29,969 nt of DNA from Paramacrobiotus richtersi (Eukaryota > Tardigrada > Eutardigrada > Parachela > Macrobiotidae). The notes under the pieces were generated by a model, which had not been told where the DNA came from, searched no databases, and saw only the letters and a program-made list of their open reading frames with translations. This document shows positions 9,388 to 19,525 of the stretch, piece after piece. The position numbers and the translations under genes were made by a program. The stretch is taken from positions 1-29,969 of the forward strand of contig JAQGAU010000362.1 in the NCBI GenBank assembly GCA_034698045.1. Direction: 5' to 3'. Positions within the stretch are counted from its first letter, which is position 1, and the number at the start of each line of letters is the position of its first letter.

Positions 9388-12300
9388 ATGGATTTCCTGG
9401 ACGGTTCTATTACAGATGTTCTTGTAACGAGTTATCTTGCCTTTGGCAAGGAAGGAAAGGTTTACCAGGCTGAATTCCGCGGCACGCACCGGTCTATTGC
9501 GATAAAATGCATAGAAAAATGGGAGGAACAAATCGTTTCACTCAGGAAAACACTCGATTTCTGTAAACAACTGGAACACCCAAATATTGTTCGCCATCTC
9601 CATCATCGGGCATGCTGCTCAATAAACCCGCTCGAGCCCCCGGTATATCAGGTTATAATGGAATTCTGCAAAGGTATGTCTAACGTTTCTGAGCCATAGA
9701 ATCACAAGTTTCTTCCGCGCATTAAAGCTGTCCAAAAGCATGTTAGATGCTTTGCCAAAGTAGGGGCGCACAAAATTCCCGGGTACTTGTGCTCGCAACG
9801 CCCGTTGAATTAACGAGCGCATGAACGGCACGGACAGCCTTAGTACATCACTATTCTTGCAGGAGGAACACTGCGACAAGTTGTAAGAAGAATTGTTGTC
9901 ACTCCCTATCTTCTTCAAAAGTGGACAAAAGAAATAGTCGAAGGGCTTTCGTATCTACATGAAAAGCACTGTGTACACCGTGATCTCAAAGGCGAGAATA
10001 TCCTCATGACGTCAAGAAATCTTGCCACCTCTTCTATTAAAATAGCTGATTTGAGCACAATTGCCACAACCGATGGGGATGTTCCTGGGTATGGCACCTA
10101 TCCATTTATGGCCCCCGAGATGATCGCCGAGCGAGGCCCGGAAAATGACGAAATTTCCCATATGAGAGGACTTCCTGCTGATATATGGAGTTTGGGATGT
10201 GTCGTTATTGAAATGTTAAATGGCACCTCGCCACAGTTTTTCCGGAAACATGACGAAGAAAGAATAGAAATCCACGGCGAGCAGGCGGTGATGTATTTCG
10301 TCATGACCGGTGGTTTTCCAACCATTCCCATGGGATTGCCGCCGGAGGTTGACCATTTTGTGCGACGTTGTCTGAAGCGCAACCCGTCTGATCGGAGCAC
10401 TGCTCATGAGTTGCAAAGCCACATGTTCTTGACTAGTCCGTTAAAAATTGTATCGAACTGGGTTCTACCAGAACCCATTGGTGAAATTCTGGGACCTGCG
10501 GAGCTGCAAGAGTTCTCAATTGGTAGGTCTTGCAGACTTTGGCATAACAATCCAGAAACACTTTTTTGAGTACCTTTCCACAGTTAAACAAGCAACTGCT
10601 TTCCACACATGTAAGCTCCAGCCGTTATGTTGCTTTGGCGATTACTTTCAGGAGATTCTGTTAGTATTTGAGCCGTAATCCTGAGTTCTCAAACTTGTAT
10701 GACGTTCTGAATAGAGTAATATACTATCATCGCTTAATGCCGTTTGGCGTGTAGTTTTTTATAGCGATATGACTTCAGATCGCCGGGTTTTCAGCGATGT
10801 TCACTTGTGACTTTTCAGGTGCGAAGCGGATCATTCCAGTTCAGCTGATACGGGTAATCGGTGTTAGCGTACAAGGCAAGGTGTTCCGAGCAGAACGCAC
10901 AGATACCAACGACATCATATCGGTGAAGAGCATTTTGCTCGATATGGACCCGATAATAAGAGTACGTGATGTAAACCGGATGAAAGCAGATTTCTTGGTG
11001 TTGACGGCACTACATCATCCTCACATTGTGCGCCATATTCATTCTCAAGAGGCTCCAATAGTGTCTGATTTGGATTCTCCGACGTGCCAAGTTTTAATGG
11101 AGTTTTGCGAAGGTAATGCGACATCACATGTTCATAACTGGTTCTTCATCGCATAGCTTTAGCTTCGCTGTATTTGTTTTTATGTACCTAATCTGCACAA
11201 ACTAGGTAGCACTTCATTCTTCCGAGTTCTTTCAAAACAATTATCTTGAAACTGATTTTTCATTTTTTCTTCTCACCCACCCCTCTTTCTATTCCACGGA
11301 CTCCCCCAGATTGTCGCCATTTCCGCTCGAAAACGCCCACAAGTCTTTACACCGCGGGCTCCGCCCTGGCGCCACGAACAGTGGTTATTTCTTCCCTGAA
11401 AGATGCTTTGGCTCGCTACACCTCTTTTAACATAGGAGTCTACGGGAAACGGCAGAGTCCGGATATCCGGATTCACAGAGTTTTCCAAATATACTGGTAT
11501 TTTTCGGGCACCTTCTGGCATGGTCGAAATCAGTTGCAAAAAAAGCATGAAAATCTAACGACAGGTTTTCGAGCACTAGTAGCCTGGTACGAAGTGACTT
11601 TTGGCCAAGCTGTTGAAGCATACACCTCGGTCGCTTCCCTCGCTCCGTCAGTTACATAATTTTGTGCTGCATTAATTGGTTTACATCTAGTACATACAGA
11701 TACACTTTTAGTAAGAAACTCTTCTCTGCTGAAAGTTGTGCGTAAATACAGAGTACTTTGCCGTACGTTGTCTGATTATCGCACTTTTGCAGGGCCATCC
11801 CTGCATGAGGCAATTCGCAAATTCACCATACCGTATCCGCTTCTTCAGAAATGGATCAGACATTTGGTCGATGGAATTTCTTATCTGCATAGTCAGCAGT
11901 GCGTCCACCGGGACATCAGAAGCCAGAGTATTTTGTTGTCCTCGAACCAACTTGACAATTGCCTTGTCAAAATCTCGGGCTTTGGATCGATAACGCGACT
12001 GACAGGAGAAACGAGTAAAACTAATGACCGGCACTATTCTATATATTCGTCCCCGGAAATGGTTCGTGACATGATGGGACTGGGAGCGAGCAGACCAGGA
12101 ACAGAAAGTGATGTATGGAGCTTGGGGTGTGTGATCATTGAGATGGTCATCGGGGAGTACCCACAATTCTACAGAAAAGGATACGACGGACAGAAACGAT
12201 ATATAACCTCAAGTGGTTCGTATTTTATTACTGGATTACCGATTGTTCCGGGAAATATTCCATTGGAACTGGAGGATTTCATCCAACAGTGTATTCAGTT

Positions 12301-12424
12301 CAATCCAGTTCTCCGACCAAGTGCTGCCACTCTGAAAACACACAGTTTCCTAACTGCCGGTACAGCAGAACTTGCCACTTGGGATTTGCCTCTGCGGAAC
12401 GCTTGGTTTACACACATAGATTGA
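9388..12424 (+). CDS. Tandem kinase-pseudokinase protein, copy 2 (four exons, 623 aa)
   Basis: Exons 9388-9673, 9863-10522, 10819-11112 and 11793-12424 join in one open frame; every intron is GT-AG and phase 1. Domain I (residues about 15-295) is STE11/MEKK-like: FGKEGKVY glycine loop, AIK with Lys40, HPNIV, HRDLKGEN (Asp136, Lys138, Asn141), DLS at 158-160 in place of DFG, MAPE at 178-181, DIWSLGC, NPSDRS. Asp is kept, so ATP and metal binding are plausible, but I could not place the usual helix-C Glu. Domain II starts after a short linker with no ATG of its own: SVQGKVF loop, VK with Lys352, HRDIRSQS (catalytic Asn is Ser459), SGFG at 475-478 so the DFG Asp is lost, SSPE, DVWSLGC. It is probably a pseudokinase. 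No membrane segment or signal peptide is visible, so a cytosolic signalling role is inferred; partners are unknown. The start ATG (CCAGGAATGG) aligns with the starts of copies 3 and 4. Confidence 0.85.
11113..11792 (+). other. Intron 3 of copy 2, enlarged by foreign-looking sequence
   Basis: This intron is 680 bp against 280 and 125 bp in copies 3 and 4. The interval from about 11246 to 11660 is less AT-rich and carries a 137-codon open frame with no recognisable domain. I found no clear terminal repeats. It is probably an old insertion; the open frame may be chance. Confidence 0.4.
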
Positions 12425-13283
12425 ATTATAATATTAAATTGTATTATTATATTTTGCGCTTTTGTGTTGAGCCGGTTATAGATGGTGTACTGCGTAACAT
12501 GCGCGCAAGACCATTTGGTATAATTTTTACAGCATTTACTCCACATGTTCTGTTAGTATTGTAGTACTACCAATCGCATCTTGGTTTCCGAAATTAAAAT
12601 GATTACTGTAGCACAGATATTCTACGTTTACTGAGTTAAAGTATGTGTTCTGTTAATACGCGTCTAACTGGTCACTATGTACTATCCGCTTCCCAGAGCC
12701 TTTGGCAGCGCAGCCGGCAGCGTTGTGCACTGAGTTCAAACGTTTTGGATATAAAAGTTGAATTTCTCTTGCGCTTATTGGCGCTTGCCGTCTCCGCACG
12801 ATAAGGGTCACGATAAATGTATCAGATCAAAGAGTGTCTACTCACAAGTAGGATGCTTCATGCTGTCATATTTTCAGAATGGAAAGCTAGAGTACTGTTT
12901 GAAAAAGTCCTCGATAGTTCAAGCACTACCGTCTCACATGCGGATTTTGTGTACTATCTTATCGTAAGTGAGTTGTTACGATATTACAGTAATTATTAGC
13001 GTTAGCTTCGGAGCCTTGTTAACACGGGCCTACCATACATACATGTCGTAAGCTGTAATCTAGCAAAGCGCTTCAGAACGCATATTCTGTTGATACGGCG
13101 AGCCGGTACGGTGCCTGCAAGTGCTTACAGAGGAACCACAGAAATATGTGGAAACCGTGTTCAGTCACGAAATGGTACTGTCTCAATCTCTGAGCAGGCG
13201 GATTTGTTTAGTTCTGGAACCGACTGTCCTAAGCTAATTATGGGTCTCTCAGCGTAAGAGTTCCTCATTGTTTGAACTCAGTG
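12425..13283. other. Spacer between kinase copies 2 and 3
   Basis: It contains the 3' flank of copy 2 (ATTAAA near 12592) and the 5' flank of copy 3. A TATAAAAG string occurs near 12750 and the conserved GGCGAGCCGGT block at 13097. Short open frames at 12758-12999 show no domain. Confidence 0.45.
13097..13107 (+). promoter_or_regulatory. Conserved upstream block, copy 3
   Basis: GGCGAGCCGGT lies 187 bp before the ATG, the same relative place as the GGCGA-type blocks of copies 1, 2 and 4. The adjoining TGACGTC part is not preserved here, and flanking homology to the other copies is weaker than between copies 2 and 4. Confidence 0.3.
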
Positions 13284-16200
13284 ATGCCCTTCCCAGACGG
13301 TCCTATTATTGACGTCCTTGTGACAAGTTACTTAGCCTTTGGCAAAGAAGGCAGAGTTTACCAGGCCAAACTTCGTGATACGGATCAGGACATTGCAATC
13401 AAATGTATCGAAAGATGGGAAGAACAAATTGAATCACTCAAGAGAACATTGGATTTCTGCAAGCAACTGCAACATCCGAATATAGTGCTCCATCTTCATC
13501 ATCAAGCATGTCCCTCGATAAGTCCGCTCGAGCCCCCGGTATACCAGGTCGTAATGGAACTCTGCAAAGGTAACTTTCTATTTTCACGTCTCTTAACCGC
13601 TCCGACATAGATTAAGATTATTTTAACTTATTATTTAGTCAATGCAAAACGAGATCATGGGGTCGATACCCGATAGCTTGAAATCATATCATTATTGCTG
13701 CAGGAGGAACACTTAGGCAGAATCTTAGAAGAATTGTGATCACCCCTTACTTTCTTCAAAAATGGACAAAAGAAATCGTTGAAGGGCTTGCCTACCTACA
13801 CGACAATCATTGTGTGCACCGTGACATCAAAGGCGAGAATATCCTTATGACATCACGAAATCTCGACAGATCTTCTGTAAAAATAGCTGATTTGAGCACG
13901 ATTGCGAAAACGGACGAATATTTTCCTGGGTATGGCACCTATCCATTTATGGCCCCAGAGATGATCCCCTTTAAAAACCTGGAAAACGACGCATTTCACT
14001 ATGGCAGAGGGCCTCCAGCAGATATATGGAGTTTGGGATGTGTGGTCATTGAGATGCTGAACGGAACTTCGCCCCAGTTCTTTCGGGAACATGATGGCGA
14101 AAGGTTTCAAATCAAAGGCGAGCAGGCTGTAATGTATTTTGTCGCGACGGGTGGTTTTCCGACCATCCCAAACGGACTGCCGCCGGATATGTACCATTTC
14201 ATAAAACGATGTCTGAAGCGCAACCCGTCTGATCGAAGCAGTGCTCCTGAGTTGAAAAGTCATCCGTTTTTAACTACTCCTTTAAGCATTCTATCGAACT
14301 GGATTTTGCCCGAGCCCATCGGCGAAATTCTGGGGCCTGCGGACTTACAGGAGTTCACGATTGGTAAGCCTGGCTGACTTTGCATAATTAGTGTGAAATT
14401 TCTGTGAGAACTTCGAATGCCTTTGACATTTATCGGACATCAGCACACGACGACAACACGGTCCCCTATCCTCACCTTACTTCTCCTACATTTTATCGGG
14501 TTTGCTCCACGAGACATGTGCACTTAGGAGAAAGATGTACATTGTTGTCGCGCGGCAGTGAATTAGCCGTATTGGTTTTCAAAACACGTACGGTGGGTTA
14601 CCACCCGCGGCGGCTGGTACCATTCACAAGCCATGCTGTCGTTTGTGATGGCTGGAGCTGAAAACCCGTAGGCTTTTATGTTAATGTGCGAGTTTCCAAT
14701 TTCTTTTTTCTTTACAGAGCCTCCCAAGCAACATCTCATAAGTTACATAAAAATATAAGAAATTTTTTTGGCATCAAACAAGTCGCGTTTAACGGCGACG
14801 AAATCTCGGTGCACGCATTTCCATTCAGCATAGTAGTCTATGGAGGCGTTGCAGCAACGGCTCCATAGAAGTGTATGCTACTTGGAAATGTCAAAATACC
14901 AAAAAAGTTCTTGCATTTTTCTCTAACTTACGAGATATTGCCTGTGTAGTTCTGTATAGCAAGAAGGAACCTGGAAACTCGCACATTAACATCGGAGCCT
15001 ACCGGTTTTCAGCGCCAGTCATCACAAATGACAGCATGGCTTGTGAATGGGGGTAGTGCGAGAGGGCTAGCCGCCGCGGGCGGCAGTTAACCCGTCGTCC
15101 GCATTTTTGAAAACCAATACGGCTGATTGAGTCAATCAGATTGACTGATACTTGTTGGCATCGCACGCTCAAGTCGGATGATTGTAGAAACCGTTTGAAG
15201 TACTTACGGGTAGTAGTACGCAGTTTATTGTCTTCAAACCATCAGGTCAACATGTTTCCCGGCTAAGACATTTTCCCGAAAAACACATTTCAGGCTACAG
15301 AAAACAGCAGGGCAGCAGCAAACAAATCAACAAACAAAAAACAACAGTACATCTTAGAACACAGTGCCATGTTCCAGGAACTTGTCAACGAAGCGCGTTA
15401 ATAGCTTATTTTTCTTCAAAACGTCAATCCATGGAATGCTTTCAATTGCCACTTTGAAGTTTTTCACCATGGCATAAGCGGCCGTATCCAGTTCGCAAGC
15501 ATTCAAGAATCTGACCATGCCATCCACAAAACCATCATAGTTAGGCAAGTGCAGTGCTCTGGAAATTTGACACGGATGAGCTTCTTGCTTTGCTGCACGG
15601 CGCGTGGCATGCGTCGGCACGTTTGCTGCTGTTCTTGCGAACAAATGTTCCCATATGGGATCATGTTAAGTTTAAAGTACGGGTACTTCAGCTGACCGTG
15701 AACAACTGCTTTTAGTGCACTCAGGCTCCAGGCGTTATACTGCTTTGGCGGTTACTTTATCAAGCTATCGTTTTGCAATTGCGAAAAATCTGCAAGACGT
15801 TCGTTCGGTTTTGCTGAAGATTAGCTTTCTAGGTGCGCAGAGGATAATTCCAGTTCAGATGACACGAATGATATATCGAAGTCCATGGAGTAGGATCTTT
15901 CTGGCACAGCGCACCGATACCGACGATATCATAGCGGTGAAAACAATTTTACTGAATATGGACCCAAGAAGAAGAGAAAGAGACGTTAATAAGTTGAAAG
16001 CGCATTTCTTGATTGTGGGGTCACTACATCATCCTTATATTGTGCGCCATATTCATCTCCAAGAAGCTCCAATTGTGTCAACCAATGATCAACCAACGTA
16101 TCAAGTTTTAATGGAGTTTTGCGAAGGTACGGCCCGTCTAACGTGTAAAAAATAGCCTTTACGCAAGTTTTTGCTTTGATTTCTCAGATTTTATTTGTAA

Positions 16201-17053
16201 ATATGATCAGAATAGGATTGTCCGAATTGACTCCGAAACTCCATATTGCATACCGTGCAGCATACGTGATAAGCTTCGCTTGTTGTTGTGTAAAGTTTAT
16301 GTACGGTAGATTTTAGGTCAGAAACGTATGCCTGCAGGACATAATGTCGTGCCTGTCGTAAAATACGAACATTCCCCTAGGTCACGTAATCATCCCACTT
16401 TTCCAGGGCTAACCCTCCAGAACTTAGTTCGCAAGTTCACACTGTCGTATCCACTTCTGCAGAAATGGATCAAACAGTTGGTGGATGGGATTTGCTATCT
16501 GCACAGTCAGCACTGCGTCCATAGGAACATTGCCTGCAGAAATATTTTATTGTCCTCCATGGATGTCGACAACTGTCTTGTCAAAATCGATGGCTTTGAC
16601 TTCATAAAGCGACTGAAAGGAGAGAGCACCCAACGCCGTGAAATGTCTGGTGGACAGGGTACACTATGGTCTATGTCTCCGGAATTGTTCGACTCCAGCC
16701 GACATGTAGGAAGGAAAACTGATATATGGAGTTTGGGGTGTGTGGTCATCGAGTTGATCACCGGAGAACTGCCGGCATACCATAGAAAGGGACCCAACGG
16801 AGAAATGAATAAGATCACTGCGCACTTGGAAGCAATGTCTTATGTCCTGAATGGCGGCCTAGGACCAACCGAACCGGAGAATTTACCACTGAAAGTAAAA
16901 AATTTCATCGCGCAGTGCATTCAGGTTAATCCCACTGATCGACCGCATGCTGCTGATTTAAAAGGGCATGACTTCCTGACCGCCAGTCTTGAAGAAGTGG
17001 CAGATTGGGTGCTGCCTCTGCGAAGCCCTGAATCTGCAGATTTCGCGCTGTAA
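13284..17053 (+). CDS. Tandem kinase-pseudokinase protein, copy 3 (four exons, 628 aa)
   Basis: Exons 13284-13569, 13704-14363, 15833-16126 and 16407-17053; the first three have exactly the lengths of copy 2 (286, 660, 294 nt), and all introns are phase 1. Domain I keeps FGKEGRVY, Lys40 in AIK, HRDIKGEN (Asp136, Asn141), DLS at 158-160, MAPE, DIWSLGC and NPSDRS, so it is the better candidate for activity. Domain II is more decayed than in copy 2: the glycine loop region reads IYRSPWSRIF without its glycines, the AVK Lys352 remains, HRD is HRN at 452-454, the catalytic Asn459 is kept, and DFG reads GFD at 476-478 (preceded by Asp475). It has MSPE, DIWSLGC and NPTDRPHA. It is a likely pseudokinase that may not bind nucleotide normally. 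The start is the ATG at 13284 (AGTGATGC), equivalent to that of copy 2. Intron 2 (1469 bp) carries a large insertion; splicing across it is predicted, not shown. Confidence 0.85.
14565..15124. mobile_element. Non-autonomous TIR (MITE-like) element in intron 2 of copy 3
   Basis: Arms 14565-14697 and 14973-15124 are imperfect inverted repeats of about 133 and 152 bp around a 275-bp core. The outer end AGCCGTATTGGTTTTCAAAA pairs exactly with the end at 15105-15124. Further matched blocks include CATTCACAAGCCATGCTGTC (left arm) and the end of both arms, AATGTGCGAGTTTCC. There is no transposase frame inside. I could not define a clear target-site duplication. Long TIRs with no coding core fit a MITE or foldback DNA transposon; the family is not identified. 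Confidence 0.75.
15354..15644 (-). CDS. Hypothetical 96-aa open frame nested antisense in intron 2 of copy 3
   Basis: An ATG-to-TAG frame on the opposite strand of the host gene. The last 60 residues look protein-like, with alternating hydrophobic and charged residues (DGFVDGMVRFLNAC, then FVDKFLEH) predicted to be helical; the first 35 are Ala/Arg-rich and less convincing. A good acceptor-like string (AAATTTCCAG) ends at 15573, so the real coding part could be an exon from 15572 downward. No family recognised. It lies in the roughly 1.3-kb stretch that copy 2 lacks, so it may have arrived with an insertion. It could also be a chance frame. Confidence 0.3.
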   Translation of the reverse strand: MFARTAANVPTHATRRAAKQEAHPCQISRALHLPNYDGFVDGMVRFLNACELDTAAYAMVKNFKVAIESIPWIDVLKKNKLLTRFVDKFLEHGTVF

Positions 17054-17872
17054 AATCAACCAATTGTTATTCCCGAAAGACGATTCCGAAGAGTGTTAAT
17101 AATACTGCCAAAGCTAGTGCGCGAATTTCAAAAATCGCACTTCTGTGAAAGGTCGTTAGGTCAGAAGTGGCACAGCAACCCTAGGCAGTCAAGTCGTTTT
17201 CTCTTTGGCATACTTCATGTCCTTGATAAGCTTTATCTTGTTGTACACTGTTACTAACTGGACAGCATATCCCAGCACGTCAATGCGGATAAAGTTATTT
17301 TAAAATGTGCTGAGGGAATTAACAGGGTGGGGCTAGCCCGTAAACCGAATTTTATTTTCCATGTTTTGTGCTCTGTTTGTCTGAACTTTGGCCTAATCGA
17401 TGTTCGAAATATCGTTAAATTAAATCTCCTCTGCGCATATGTAAATTGCAAATTTACTACTTGTTACAGTTACTCATTATCTTAATCTCCGCAAATACAC
17501 TGTGTTGTGACAATCAATCATTTAGGAAAACTCGCCATCCGTTGTTAATAATAGTATAATACCACAAAAAACCAAAGCTTCGTATCTCCTATCTGTATTA
17601 AAATCGTCAGAGCTAGAACGACAAAATATTTTTAAGAACAGACAGCTGTTACGCTGTATAATCAAAACTGGACTTTTTCGTAAACACGCAACTTTTTCGG
17701 CACACCCGACATACAGCTGGATGTAGTGTGCATGTTCACGTTTTCGCCAGCGAAAATGCACTTTACTGCAACCACAGTTAAAACTGCATTACTATGTCGC
17801 CGTCTACTACGGGTTAATGCACCGGAACAGTTCTCATGACCATAATAGATACCAACAGCTCTTAAGGCTATA

Positions 17873-17900
17873 TTCTTCCCACGTCACAACGTGGGAAGAA
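17873..17900. repeat. Perfect 12-bp inverted repeat with 4-bp spacer
   Basis: TTCTTCCCACGT, spacer CACA, then ACGTGGGAAGAA: 12 of 12 bases pair. It lies 36 bp before the large palindrome. It could be a protein-binding dyad (ACGTGG core) or an excision footprint. Confidence 0.7.
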
Positions 17901-17935
17901 CGTTAACGATTGGTGAAAACAGGGCAACTGCGTAC

Positions 17936-18466
17936 CTGTAAGGTGCTCGACAAGCTACGTTGCTGTTTATGAAAACCAAAACTTCAATAATTAACAGTGT
18001 CCAGACATCCATTTGTGCGCGCAACGGCTGGCTGTTGCACAATAGCAGCAAAAAGTTTAAACACATTTCCTTCTCAAATAATTCAGCGTTTCATCCAAAC
18101 TTCTTTATGCTTACATCAAAAACTGCACATTTATATGATGATCGTTCTGAATCATTTTCAGCCCGGAGGTATGTTTCAGTAATTTTAAAATGAATTTTAA
18201 AAATTTAAAAATTCATTTTTAAATTTCAGAATCATACCTCCGGGCTGAGAATGGTTCAGAACGAGTATCATATATATGTGCATTTTTTGATATATGCGTA
18301 AAGAAGTTTGGAAGATACGCTGAATTATTTGAGAAGGAAATGTGTTTAAACTTTTTGCTGCTATTGTGCAACAGCCAGCCGCTGCGCGCACAAGCGGATT
18401 TCTGGACACTGTTTATCGACGGTCTGGTCATTATAAACAACAACGAAGCTAGTAAATAGCTTACAG
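17936..18466. mobile_element. Large near-perfect palindrome (foldback/MITE-like element)
   Basis: Two arms of about 250-265 bp face each other with essentially no spacer; the centre is the AAATTT at 18201-18206. The outermost paired bases are CTGTAAG (17936) and CTTACAG (18460). Arm identity is roughly 85 percent by eye, with a stretch of about 64 bp identical, around GTTGCACAATAGCAGC and the bases after it. No transposase. The structure fits a foldback-type transposon or a recent inverted duplication. If transcribed it would fold into a long double-stranded RNA. Confidence 0.8.
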
Positions 18467-18523
18467 ATGCTCGGCTGTTGTGATTTCGCTAATACTTATG
18501 ACAATACGCAGAATTTCCCCTTG

Positions 18524-18551
18524 AAAAAAAAAAAAAAAAAAAAAAAAAAAA
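18524..18551 (+). repeat. Homopolymer run of 28 A
   Basis: Uninterrupted A28 followed by TAAATCC. It may be the poly(A) tail of a retroposed fragment, but I cannot define a retroelement body or target-site duplication beside it. Length is prone to sequencing error. Confidence 0.7.
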
Positions 18552-18814
18552 TAAATCCTAGGTATTTAATGGCGAGCGCCCCGCTTTGCAGAAATCTTAA
18601 ATAAATAAAGTACTGTACAGAGACACACTTTGCAGAGCGAAATTTTTTCATAAAGAAGCCTTCAGTGCTACTGCGTTTCATTATGCACTCAGATCTGTTT
18701 GTTTTGTCTAAGTCAAAAAAAACAGCGTTTCGGCCTGTTTGTTTAGGTTGAGATTTTTCAGAGTTGTGAATTTTTAATTAATGTACCCGTTCACTCGAGC
18801 GACAAAGAGAGTTT

Positions 18815-18985
18815 TTCAGAGTATCAAAACTGTGCAGTGCACAAACAGCTGCAAAAAAACGCTTCTAGAATTTGTGATTGAACAGACCCAGCCGCTTAGA
18901 TATTGATGATCGAATATCTGTTCCTGCGCCTCTGAAGGCCATGCAAATGCAGACACAGTTCCGCGCACATTTGTATCCAGGTGAA
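18815..18985 (+). repeat. Duplicated upstream segment of copy 4 (paired with 8630-8840)
   Basis: This carries the same ordered strings as 8630-8840 upstream of copy 2 (AGAGTATCAAA, TTGAACAG, ATCGAATATCTGTTC, AGACACAGTT) with several small indels. Confidence 0.65.
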
Positions 18986-19341
18986 ACTAACTTGTTAGTG
19001 TTGCAATATGCAATATGTTTACAGATGTTTTTGTTTCTAAATAACTTTCCAAGTTTTCGAATTCATGTGTTCGCTGTTTGAAAAAATGTCTGTTTTTATC
19101 GTTGCGGAAAATATAATAGTGAAGTGGGGTTTCGTCGCTTGAGGGTCGACCGTAGCATTTGCAGCATATTGTTTGTGATCAAAGAACAACATCCAGATTT
19201 ATATGTGACGTATTTTGCGCTCGTATCAAAAATAGTGGATATTAACTTTTACCTGACATTTATCCTTCAGAGATGCAAGCAAACTTCAGAATGTCTTTAA
19301 CAGGAAACTCTTTTCAACGCGTGGCCGAACTTGTTCTTGCC

Positions 19342-19366
19342 GAATGACGTCGCTGGCGACACTGGT
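19342..19366 (+). promoter_or_regulatory. Conserved upstream block, copy 4
   Basis: GAATGACGTCGCTGGCGA followed by CACTGGT, 184 bp before the ATG. The first 18 bases equal those upstream of copy 1 exactly, while the surrounding sequence is more diverged. This hints at selection on the block and its CRE/ATF-like TGACGTC core. Confidence 0.4.
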
Positions 19367-19525
19367 TTCCGCAAAATCATACAGATATTGAGATCGTCTC
19401 TTGTTCACATTCACGTATGTATAATACGGTGCTGTAGTGTTTTATTTTTGCCCGTAACGCTTCCGGTTCGCAAAAGCTTACCATTGCATGGTTTTCACAA
19501 GATCCAGTACAGTCTGAGCTGAGAA

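Larger units (their letters stand above)
17054..19525. other. Repeat-rich spacer between kinase copies 3 and 4
   Basis: It holds a 12-bp-arm hairpin (17873-17900), a half-kilobase palindrome (17936-18466), a run of 28 A (18524-18551), the duplicated upstream segment (18815-18985) and the conserved promoter-like block (19342). No protein gene recognised; the paired open frames on opposite strands inside the palindrome are mirror images produced by its symmetry. Confidence 0.6.

Noticed and set aside
10797-11156. Separate short gene starting at the ATG in frame with the type II N-lobe
   Set aside because: The ATG lies in intron sequence before the acceptor at 10817-10818; copies 3 and 4 have no equivalent ATG, and splicing joins this exon to the preceding kinase domain.
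11738-12424. Independent gene starting within intron 3 of copy 2
   Set aside because: The first 18 codons lie before a conserved acceptor (11791-11792) and are not shared with the other copies; the real coding part is exon 4.
17960-18443. Mirror-image open frames on both strands
   Set aside because: They are the two arms of one palindrome read in opposite directions, not a gene pair.
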